64,000 nt of DNA from Spirosoma oryzae. Lineage in GTDB: Bacteria > Bacteroidota > Bacteroidia > Cytophagales > Spirosomataceae. Positions 54,148 through 62,702 of the stretch are shown in pieces (positions within the stretch are counted from its first letter, which is position 1; each line of letters begins with the position of its first letter). The position numbers were made by a program, and so were the translations under genes. Location: NCBI RefSeq assembly GCF_003002825.1, contig NZ_PVTE01000004.1:62001-126000 (forward strand), in the 5' to 3' direction. Under the pieces are notes generated by a model, which was not told the origin of the DNA, made no database searches, and was given only the letters and a program-made list of their open reading frames with translations.

Positions 54148-55584
54148 ATGAAGAAATCGCTCGTTCTCTCTTTTGCTCTTTCGCTCGGTCTGTTGACCGC
54201 CTGCGACAATAAATTCGACGAAGCCAACCTCAACCCTAACGATCCGACCAGTGTACCGGCCGAACGACTGATGCCACACGGCATCTACACAGCCGTCAAT
54301 GGGGTAATCGGCACACTGGGGCTGGACGTGGGTAATGACTGGGCGCAACACACGGCCCGGATTCAGTACACGGAAATCGATCAGTTCAGCTTCACCAGCG
54401 ACACACAGGACACGCCCTGGCGCAATCTGTACAATGAATCACTGGCTGATTTTCAGAAAATCATTGAGCTAGGCAAGGCGGGTGGTAACGAAAACTACCA
54501 GGCCATCGGGCTTATCATGCGGGCGTACACCTTTTCCATACTGACCGACGTGTACGGCGACATTCCGTACTCGGAAGCACTGAAAGGAACCACAGCGGGT
54601 ATCGTCGCACCGAAGTTCGACATGCAGAAAGATGTCTACACAGGGCTGGTCGCTGACCTGAAAACGGCCAGTGACCTGATTAGCAGCAAATCCGTTTCGA
54701 GCGAAGGTGACATTCTGTTCGGAGCCAACATGACGAAGTGGAAGAAATTCGCCAACTCGCTGAGCCTTCGCCTGCTCAACCGGATGGTAGGCAAGTCGGG
54801 TCTGAGTATCGATCCGAAGTCGGAAATGACGCGTATTCTGAGCGATCCGACCAAATACCCGATTATGACCTCGAACGCCGACATCGCACAGCTTGTGTAC
54901 CTGGCCCGTCCTAACAACAACCCGATCAACGAAAACCGCCGGACCCGCGACGACCACCGCGTCAGCGCGACGATGATGGACAAGCTCGTCAGCCTGAGCG
55001 ACCCTCGATTGGCCATCTACGCCAGCAAAGCCGCCGACACGGGCGAATACAAGGGTGTACCCAACGGTCTGTCGAACTCGGAAGCCAGCGCACTCGGCCT
55101 GAGCAAAACGTCTAAAATCGGAACGTACTTCGTGCAGGAAACTACCCCCGGCGTGCTGATGAGTTATGCGGAACTAAACTTCATCAAGGCCGAAGCCGCA
55201 CTCAACGGCGTTACGGCAGCGGGCGATGCGGCAGCGGCTTATCAGGAAGGCATTAAGGCTTCCATGAGTTATTACGGACTAACGACCCCAGCCAGCTACC
55301 TGACGGCGACAACACTCAAAACCGGCAGTGACGCGCGGGTACAGGTGCTTGAACAAAAATGGATTGCCTTGTTTGGTCAGGGTATCGAAGCCTGGACGGA
55401 ATACCGCCGGACGGGCATTCCGGCGCTGGTAGTACCAACGATTAACTACAACAACAACGCAATCCCGACCCGCCTGCCCTACCCGTCGACGGAAGAGAAT
55501 CTCAACAACGCCAACTACAAGACAGCGTTGACCCAGATGGGCGGTGCCAACACCATGCAAACCAAGCTCTGGTGGGCGAAGTAA
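54148..55584 (+). CDS. SusD/RagB-family lipoprotein (SusD-like_2 type)
   Basis: This is the surface-exposed substrate-binding partner of SusC. The 478-aa protein has a lipoprotein signal with lipobox LTAC and Cys19 as the lipid attachment site. Features of the SusD-like_2 group are NPNDPTSVPAERLM near the N-terminus, YQAIGLIMRAYTFSILTDVYGDIPYSEAL, the KKFANSLSLRLLNRM helix and the C-terminal EQKWIALFGQGIEAWTEYRRTGIP. It follows SusC by 284 nt, longer than usual because of element B2. Confidence 0.95.
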   Translation: MKKSLVLSFALSLGLLTACDNKFDEANLNPNDPTSVPAERLMPHGIYTAVNGVIGTLGLDVGNDWAQHTARIQYTEIDQFSFTSDTQDTPWRNLYNESLADFQKIIELGKAGGNENYQAIGLIMRAYTFSILTDVYGDIPYSEALKGTTAGIVAPKFDMQKDVYTGLVADLKTASDLISSKSVSSEGDILFGANMTKWKKFANSLSLRLLNRMVGKSGLSIDPKSEMTRILSDPTKYPIMTSNADIAQLVYLARPNNNPINENRRTRDDHRVSATMMDKLVSLSDPRLAIYASKAADTGEYKGVPNGLSNSEASALGLSKTSKIGTYFVQETTPGVLMSYAELNFIKAEAALNGVTAAGDAAAAYQEGIKASMSYYGLTTPASYLTATTLKTGSDARVQVLEQKWIALFGQGIEAWTEYRRTGIPALVVPTINYNNNAIPTRLPYPSTEENLNNANYKTALTQMGGANTMQTKLWWAK

Positions 55585-55585
55585 G

Positions 55586-55709
55586 CTTACGGTATTCTGT
55601 TTACGGTATACGGTTCACAGTTTTCGGTATACTTTTCACGGCGGCCTGTCGCACGGTAGCCGCCGTAAACTGAAAACTGAAAACTGAAAACCGTATACCG
55701 AATACTATA
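55586..55709. repeat. Heptamer inverted array, copy A7 (longest arms)
   Basis: The left arm (55586-55642) has seven full heptamers in a row (CGGTATT, CTGTTTA, CGGTATA, CGGTTCA, CAGTTTT, CGGTATA, CTTTTCA) ending in CGGCGG. The right arm (55662-55709) has the inverted series beginning CCGCCG. It spans the whole gap between the convergent SusD (stop 55584) and TlpA-like (stop 55705-55707) genes and touches the latter stop. Confidence 0.88.
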
Positions 55710-57369
55710 AACCCTTATCTATCGCCTTGCGGGCTTCGTCCAGATCGGCGGGTAAGGGAGCGTTGCGCTTGATGATCTTACCGGTTCGATTGATGATCGT
55801 TGCGCTTGGCAAGTCGTCGTACCGGAGCCGACCGGCGATATCATCGAGTTGCGAACTGCTGAGTAGCAGGTGGTCGCCTACCAGTTTATCGCGGGCAGCG
55901 GCTTCCACCCACACAGGCTGCTCGTCGGAGGTTAGCATCGGCAGGTAGACGATGGTCAGATCACGGGCGTCGTAGGTATTGCGCAGCCGCTGCGCATCGA
56001 GTGACGCCTGCCGACCGGCTTCGCTCTCGTTGGACGTGAACAGAACATAGACCACCTTACCCCGGTTGGCGTTGATGACATTGTCGAACAGCGCAGACCC
56101 CGTCGTCCGGCCCGACTTATCGCGCGTGACGAATACACCAGAAGCCACTTCCAGTTCGGTTGTGGCTTCTCCGCTTTTATCCAGCGTGGCGATAGCCTGT
56201 GTCATGACGACACTGTCTTTGACCTCCAGCCTGTACAGTTCATCCAGTGACTCGCCCAGTTGCCGGTTGATCAGTTGTGGGCGGGCATATCCATACAGCA
56301 GCTTATCCTGTGACAGCGTCAGAATCGGAAACGAATTGACCAGCCAGAACGCCGTCATGTATTCGCGTCGGTCGTCGTCGTATTGCTTGCGGCTTTCCTG
56401 AATCAGAAACTCATAGTTGACCAGCGACTGAATGACCTCGTTGTTGCGCCGGACCAGGTCGGTCAGGAAACGCAGATCGGCGTTGCGGGCTGCGTTGGTT
56501 TCGGCAAACTCCTGCAACCGTGCCTTTTCCGTATCGGTCAGGTTTTTACCGTAGCGCAGGATCAAGCCCGATAACTTGTTCACCGCCAACCCCCGCTGGG
56601 CCTGTTGCGATGCTTTGCTAACGATCTGTCGGTTGGCGAAGGTCGCGAAACGGTTCATCGCCTGCGTACGCGACGCCGTCAGAATTATGCCGTTTGTCAG
56701 ACTGATCGAATCGCTCAAGGCGGTGGGCTGCCGCTGATCCTCCCCCACAATCAATCGGTCGTACAGAAAACTGGCGGCTGCGTACCGGTTGTCGGCTTCA
56801 ATCCAGCGAGCGAGTAGCGGATAAGGCTTCTCTTTCGCAGCAAACGCCCGAAACGTTTTCTGAAACGCCTGGTTCAGCAGCACAAACGACGTATTGGTGA
56901 CAGCACCGCTGATGTCATTCGACAATTTTTTCGCATCTGGTTTGTCGGGATAACTGGCTTCAAACGCTTTATAGCGGGCATACTGCTGATTGACCTGCGC
57001 ATTGACGCCCCCAAACCGGAACGGCACCGCGACGGTAAACAGCGAGTCGGCGTTTAGGTCGATCGTCAGCGTACCGGGCGCGGCCAGAAAGGCCGTCGAA
57101 ATACGACCATAGTTGAAGTATAATTCCTCCTGCGTGTAGATCAGCGGAATACTTACCCGAAACGTACCGTCGACGTTTAGCGGGGCGGGTTTGATCAGTT
57201 CCCGACTGGCTTGCAGGATATTGTTTCGCCCGATCAGCACCGTCGGCGCTTCGCGGTACAGCCGGGCCGACAGGTTTCGAATACGCCCGCTGACCACTAC
57301 CGAATCGACCTGCGCAAATCCAGTCGACGATAGCACCAGCGTGTAAAGTAATGTAGTAAAGAAACGCAT
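55705..57369 (-). CDS. TlpA-like protein with a thioredoxin fold lacking CxxC
   Basis: This 554-aa exported protein has a signal peptide (about 1-19, ending TGFAQ), then a DUF4369-like or Ig-like region, a helical middle (about 140-390) and a C-terminal thioredoxin-like domain (about 405-554). The strand GKVVYVLFTSNESEAGRQA is where TlpA proteins carry W-C-x-x-C; here both Cys are absent. The cis-Pro region appears as DDLPSATIINRTGKII. It is therefore unlikely to be an oxidoreductase. It is convergent with SusD and separated from nuoC by copy A8. Confidence 0.75.
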   Translation of the reverse strand: MRFFTTLLYTLVLSSTGFAQVDSVVVSGRIRNLSARLYREAPTVLIGRNNILQASRELIKPAPLNVDGTFRVSIPLIYTQEELYFNYGRISTAFLAAPGTLTIDLNADSLFTVAVPFRFGGVNAQVNQQYARYKAFEASYPDKPDAKKLSNDISGAVTNTSFVLLNQAFQKTFRAFAAKEKPYPLLARWIEADNRYAAASFLYDRLIVGEDQRQPTALSDSISLTNGIILTASRTQAMNRFATFANRQIVSKASQQAQRGLAVNKLSGLILRYGKNLTDTEKARLQEFAETNAARNADLRFLTDLVRRNNEVIQSLVNYEFLIQESRKQYDDDRREYMTAFWLVNSFPILTLSQDKLLYGYARPQLINRQLGESLDELYRLEVKDSVVMTQAIATLDKSGEATTELEVASGVFVTRDKSGRTTGSALFDNVINANRGKVVYVLFTSNESEAGRQASLDAQRLRNTYDARDLTIVYLPMLTSDEQPVWVEAAARDKLVGDHLLLSSSQLDDIAGRLRYDDLPSATIINRTGKIIKRNAPLPADLDEARKAIDKGL

Positions 57370-57377
57370 AGAATCAG

Positions 57378-57533
57378 TGTACGGTAGTCTGTTGTCAGTA
57401 TACGGTTTTCGGTATTCAGTTTTTGGTATACGGGTTTGCCATCGGGCAATGTCCCGCCGTCGCGTGGATTTCGGAGTGACAAACCGAAACCTGTAAACCG
57501 AATACCCTAAACCGTATATCGAATACCGAAAAC
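57378..57533. repeat. Heptamer inverted array, copy A8
   Basis: The left arm (57378-57434) has eight consecutive units (CGGTAGT, CTGTTGT, CAGTATA, CGGTTTT, CGGTATT, CAGTTTT, TGGTATA, CGGG). The right arm is at 57481-57533. The element runs from 9 nt above the start of the TlpA-like gene to 3 nt from the nuoC stop. Confidence 0.87.
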
Positions 57534-57535
57534 CC

Positions 57536-58030
57536 TTATTTTGTTTGAATGCCGTGGTACTGCGTTTCTTCCTCGTAATCGCGACGCAGCGGGTGCCCTA
57601 CCCAGTCGGCAGGTAACAGGATTCGGCGCAGGTCGGGATGACCGTCGAACTGGATGCCGACCAGATCGTAGGCTTCCCGCTCGTGCCAGTCGGCGGTACG
57701 CCATAGCTGCGCCACACTTGGCACGACGGGTAGCTTCCCGCCCGCCGGGCTGCGTGACACGCTAACCTTCAGCATCAGGTCGTGCCCATACGGAATCGAG
57801 GTCAGGTTGTACACCACGTCCATCGTATCCACCGTCGGTCCGTTGTCGATCGCCGTTACGCAGGCCAGCAGATCGAAGAACAGGCGCTCATCATCACGCA
57901 GAAATTGACAGACCGCAACCAATTGGTCAACCGGAACTGTCAGGAATGGCTGAATGGCCTGCTCATTAGCCGTCACGATGTCAGGGCCAAACTGGGCAGC
58001 GAGTAGTGTATGAATGTCAGAAAAGGTCAT
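57536..58030 (-). CDS. nuoC: NADH-quinone oxidoreductase subunit C (isolated)
   Basis: NuoC is a 30-kDa-type hydrophilic subunit of respiratory Complex I at the quinone-reducing arm. The start is the ATG at 58030 (164 aa); 96 nt of open frame further up are not family sequence. Features are FDLLACVTAIDN, YNLTSIPYGHDLMLKVSV, VPSVAQLWRTADWHEREAYDLVGIQFDGHPDLRRILLP and the final DWVGHPLRRDY. No other nuo gene is near: upstream is an M1 peptidase and downstream a TlpA-like gene. The rest of Complex I must be elsewhere. Confidence 0.93.
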   Translation of the reverse strand: MTFSDIHTLLAAQFGPDIVTANEQAIQPFLTVPVDQLVAVCQFLRDDERLFFDLLACVTAIDNGPTVDTMDVVYNLTSIPYGHDLMLKVSVSRSPAGGKLPVVPSVAQLWRTADWHEREAYDLVGIQFDGHPDLRRILLPADWVGHPLRRDYEEETQYHGIQTK

Positions 58031-58135
58031 AAAGTCGGCAGTGTCAGGTATAAACCTTTTAGGTTTGGTGGTATGGTTAAAACCTGGACCCGCAAAGGTA
58101 CGGCGGTTTCGCCCCTTTGTCCCCACGTCAGTACG

Positions 58136-60097
58136 TTACGCCAGCCAGGCCAGCCACTGCATCCAGTTTTCAACCCAGAACAAGAAACGAGTCGCAACGC
58201 TACCAGCTGGTGCCGAGGAAGGCGACAGTGTCAGGCTATTGTTGTTAAAGTCGATGTCCATGTAGATTTTCTGGTCGGGATCGACTCTCGCCCACAACAC
58301 CCGGCCGGGCAGGGTAAACGTGCGCTGCCGATCTTTTCCGTCCCAGTACAGCCGCTGTTCGCGTGGTTTATCGGCGGTACCACCGTCCAGCCGCACCAGA
58401 ATGTCCACCGGCATCTGTCCGTCGAAGTTGCGCTGTACCGTTACTTCACTGAACGGACGTCCCTCCCGCCGTTTGTTCCGAATTGATTCGAGCTGATAGT
58501 CAACGACCTGATCGCCGTACAGCGCCTGTGCGAAGAACCAGTTCATGTCCACCCCATATTTCTGCCCCAGTCGCTTCGGCACAATTTCGTTGACAATGTC
58601 GATGAAATTCTGCGCATTGGGGTGCCGGAACTGCCAGCGGGCAAAGTACGTCTGCATAATTTCATCCGTCACTGACCGGCCAACCAGCCCTTCCAGCGTA
58701 CGCAGCCAGGTTGCGGTTTTCGAATACGTCAGCACACCATACTCCCCAGCCGGCAGTTGCCAGGTATTGCCAAACGACGACCCAAGGGCCGGATTCTCTC
58801 GGTGCGCGTACTGACTGCGCGACAGTTCCAGATCACCCATGCGCAGGCCCAGCAGATCGGCTACCGACGTTTTGGGTCCGTAGGTCTCGTCCATGATGCG
58901 CCCTTCGAAATACTGGTTGAAGCCTTCGTCCAGCCAAGCTTCTTCGGCTTCGTTACTGGCCAGCAATTGCATAAAATACTGGTGACCAAACTCATGCACC
59001 GTTACGATTTCCGGTATCCGTAGTCCGGCGGGTGTTCCCCAGCTCGTTCCCGCCGTGATAAACGTCGGGTATTCCATTCCCCCCGACCCACTGGCATGCG
59101 TCGGCGGATCGACAATGGTCAGATTAGGAAACGGATAGCGACCGACGTGCTTGTCGAAGTACGTCATGGCGGCCTTCACCGCGTCGAGATGGCGCTTCGC
59201 CTGCACCAGATGTTCGGGCTGCATCAACAGCTCGATACTGACCGACCCGCCACCGGGCCGTTTCCAGCTGTCGTTGATAACCTGAAAATGCGGGGACGCC
59301 GTCCAGGCAAAGTCGACTACATCCTCGGCATGGTAGCGTACGGTTTTACGGTTTCCGGACAGCATTTTTTCACCGACAAACAAGCCTGTTGCGCTTACCC
59401 AGTAGTCTTTGGGCGCTGTGATGTTGACGTCGTACACACCGTAGTCGGCATAAAATTCCGAGTCGGCGTGAAACTGATGACAATTCCACTGATTCGTCGT
59501 GGCGTAGCGCGTACCAGCCGGCTCATATACCCCAATTTTCGGAAACCATTGTCCGACCAGGTAATAGTCACGGCTGTAGCCGGTCCGGGCGAAGATCTTG
59601 GGCAGTTTAGCCAGAAACGCGATGTTCAGCGTAATCGTCTGCCCCGGCCCGACGGGTCTGGTAAGCGGTACCCGGACAACCGTGCGGTCATCCCGATTAT
59701 CGTCGTCGGGCTGAATAAATTCATACACCAGCGGTTCCCCGGATGCCGTTTTCATCGACTGTATGTCGATAAATCCGTACGGACTTTCACTGGCATTCTT
59801 GTCGATTCGGTCGCCCCGCAGCTGCCCCCCCGACTCCCGCATAAACGTCGACTGATCGTTCCGAAAGGCGTTGAGGTACAGGTGAAACCGCAACTCACTA
59901 ACCGGCGCGTTCGACGGATTACGCCAGGTCAGCGTTTCGCGACCGGTCAGTCTACGCGTTTTGGTATCGAGCGACACATCGATCTGGTAATTCGCCAGGC
60001 GCGGGCTAAGCGGCTTCGGAAAAATCGGAAGCTGCGGCCTGGCCATTGTCTGACCAAACAGACCGGCAACGAGTAAACTAATAATCAGTCGAGTCAT
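58136..60097 (-). CDS. M1-family zinc metallopeptidase
   Basis: This 653-aa exported aminopeptidase-type protein has a signal peptide (about 1-19) and an N-terminal beta-saddle domain. The catalytic domain has HEFGH with zinc ligands His368 and His372, catalytic Glu369 and the third ligand Glu391 (LDEGFNQY). The exopeptidase motif appears as GGMEY (339-343), close to the classical GxMEN. It likely trims peptides in the periplasm or at the surface. The C-terminal part is a beta-domain. It is divergent from enolase, with palindrome E between. Confidence 0.93.
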   Translation of the reverse strand: MTRLIISLLVAGLFGQTMARPQLPIFPKPLSPRLANYQIDVSLDTKTRRLTGRETLTWRNPSNAPVSELRFHLYLNAFRNDQSTFMRESGGQLRGDRIDKNASESPYGFIDIQSMKTASGEPLVYEFIQPDDDNRDDRTVVRVPLTRPVGPGQTITLNIAFLAKLPKIFARTGYSRDYYLVGQWFPKIGVYEPAGTRYATTNQWNCHQFHADSEFYADYGVYDVNITAPKDYWVSATGLFVGEKMLSGNRKTVRYHAEDVVDFAWTASPHFQVINDSWKRPGGGSVSIELLMQPEHLVQAKRHLDAVKAAMTYFDKHVGRYPFPNLTIVDPPTHASGSGGMEYPTFITAGTSWGTPAGLRIPEIVTVHEFGHQYFMQLLASNEAEEAWLDEGFNQYFEGRIMDETYGPKTSVADLLGLRMGDLELSRSQYAHRENPALGSSFGNTWQLPAGEYGVLTYSKTATWLRTLEGLVGRSVTDEIMQTYFARWQFRHPNAQNFIDIVNEIVPKRLGQKYGVDMNWFFAQALYGDQVVDYQLESIRNKRREGRPFSEVTVQRNFDGQMPVDILVRLDGGTADKPREQRLYWDGKDRQRTFTLPGRVLWARVDPDQKIYMDIDFNNNSLTLSPSSAPAGSVATRFLFWVENWMQWLAWLA

Positions 60098-60109
60098 AGG
60101 AAGAATGTC

Positions 60110-60231
60110 GTGTAGCCCAGACGTCCACGTCTGGTGGGCGCGCTAGCGACCAATAAAGCTGCCGCCTTGATCAGTTGGCCTGACGGCCACCCGGACGTGG
60201 ACCCGCGCCGGCGGACCGGTCCAGGCTACAC
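60110..60231. repeat. TGTAGCC palindromic element E
   Basis: An 8-bp terminal inverted repeat, GTGTAGCC (60110-60117) and GGCTACAC (60224-60231), bounds a 122-nt GC-rich element. Internal blocks CAGACGTCCACGTCTGG (60119-60135) and CCGGACGTGGACC (60191-60203) are also inverted to each other. It lies in the divergent gap between the M1 peptidase and enolase. Its shape is that of a small non-autonomous mobile unit; no clear target duplication is seen. Confidence 0.65.
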
Positions 60232-61711
<1,480 letters not shown>

Positions 61712-61713
61712 TT

Positions 61714-61792
61714 TCGGGTTACGGTATTCGGTTTACGGTTTTCAGCGAGGCCACGCGCCAGCCAAACACCGTAAACCGAATACCGTAAACTA
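61714..61792. repeat. Heptamer inverted array, copy A9
   Basis: The left arm (61714-61745: TTA, CGGTATT, CGGTTTA, CGGTTTT) and right arm (61764-61792) share a 21-nt exact complement. The element begins 2 nt after the enolase stop and ends 16 nt before the next ATG. Confidence 0.85.
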
Positions 61793-61808
61793 TAGCCCTT
61801 TCTTAGCC

Positions 61809-62120
61809 ATGCTCCAGAAAATTCCGCCGTTCTTCCGAAATTTTTACGTGGCTACTTTTCTCGTCCTGATGGTCTGGATGGCTTTTTTCGACGCCAACAG
61901 CTTTATGGTTCAGGTACGCAACCGGTCAAAACTAAGCGACCTGCAACGGGAAATCGATTACTACGCTGCCCAGATCGACACCATCCGTGCCAATCGACAC
62001 GAAGTCCTCGGCAGCGATAGACTCCGCGAGAAATACGCCCGCGAGAAGTACCTGATGAAGAAACCCACCGAAGACGTGTTCGTGGTGGTCGATTCGCTGA
62101 ACAAACCCCTTGAGCCATAA
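61809..62120 (+). CDS. FtsB/DivIC-family septum formation protein
   Basis: This 103-aa bitopic membrane protein has an N-terminal membrane helix (about 12-30) followed by a coiled-coil (about 38-75, RNRSKLSDLQREIDYYAAQIDTI) and the conserved LREKYAREKYLMKKPTEDVFVV ending. Proteins of this family join FtsL and FtsQ in the divisome. Enolase next to ftsB is a well-known gene order in many bacteria, which supports the call. Confidence 0.9.
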   Translation: MLQKIPPFFRNFYVATFLVLMVWMAFFDANSFMVQVRNRSKLSDLQREIDYYAAQIDTIRANRHEVLGSDRLREKYAREKYLMKKPTEDVFVVVDSLNKPLEP

Positions 62121-62141
62121 GCTGATCAGATCGGTTTTTTC

Positions 62142-62633
62142 ATGATACGCGTTCTGTTCGTTTGTCTGGGCAACATCTGCCGATCCCCCATTGCGGAAGG
62201 TATCTTTCGCCGACTGGTCGACGAAGCCGGATTGAGTGGCCAGATCGAGTGTGACTCGGCTGGTACATCGGCTTACCACATTGGTCAGCTTCCCGACCTG
62301 CGTACCCGCCAAAACGCTCTTGAACACGGCCTGACACTTACGCACCGCTCCCGGCGCATGACCGGCGACGACCTGGCGCTGTTCGATTACTTTGTCGCGA
62401 TGGACGAGCAGAATCTTGACGCCATCGAGAAATTGAACTACCGCAGCACGGGCCTTCACACGATAGATACCATTTTCCTGCTCCGTGAATTCGACCCGGC
62501 TGTCAGCGATCAACCCAGCGTTCCCGACCCGTATTACGAAGGACCCGACGCGTTCGAAGACGTCTACCAGATCGTCGAACGGTGTTGTCAGCAGCTACTA
62601 GTTTACATAAAGAGCGAAAGAGTGAAAGAGTGA
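62142..62633 (+). CDS. Low-molecular-weight protein-tyrosine phosphatase
   Basis: This 163-aa cytoplasmic phosphatase has the CX5R active-site loop at residues 8-14 (CLGNICRS) and the general acid Asp129 in DPYYEG, the two hallmarks of the family. Such enzymes often dephosphorylate tyrosine kinases of capsule synthesis, but no such kinase is here. The last residues (KSERVKE) and the TGA stop at 62631-62633 are written by the AAAGAGTG octamer array, so the C-terminus is repeat-derived. It lies 21 nt after the FtsB-like gene. Confidence 0.94.
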   Translation: MIRVLFVCLGNICRSPIAEGIFRRLVDEAGLSGQIECDSAGTSAYHIGQLPDLRTRQNALEHGLTLTHRSRRMTGDDLALFDYFVAMDEQNLDAIEKLNYRSTGLHTIDTIFLLREFDPAVSDQPSVPDPYYEGPDAFEDVYQIVERCCQQLLVYIKSERVKE

Positions 62634-62695
62634 AAGAGCGCCGATCCGATTTGACCGCTCTTTCACTCTTTCGCTCTTTCATTCTTTCACTCTTT
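62609..62695. repeat. Octamer inverted array D (AAAGAGYG)
   Basis: Four exact-length units in the left arm (62609-62640: AAAGAGCG, AAAGAGTG, AAAGAGTG, AAAGAGCG) are followed by a 15-nt loop. Five inverted units form the right arm (62656-62695). The potential stem is 32 bp with few mismatches. It contains the stop codon of the phosphatase and ends 7 nt before the GpmI ATG. Confidence 0.9.
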
Positions 62696-62702
62696 AAATT
62701 CT

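Noticed and set aside
50702..55584. Complete polysaccharide utilisation locus
   Set aside because: SusC and SusD are present, but no glycan-degrading enzyme, sensor or sugar transporter is linked. The GH92 and GH43 genes are 13 kb or more away in other operons.
59096..60076. 326-codon frame antisense to the M1 peptidase
   Set aside because: The M1 gene has signal peptide and zinc motif intact. The antisense frame has no such support.
62609..62695. CRISPR-like array
   Set aside because: The units are 8 nt, contiguous and inverted; there are no spacers, and no cas genes occur in the window. The same holds for the heptamer arrays.
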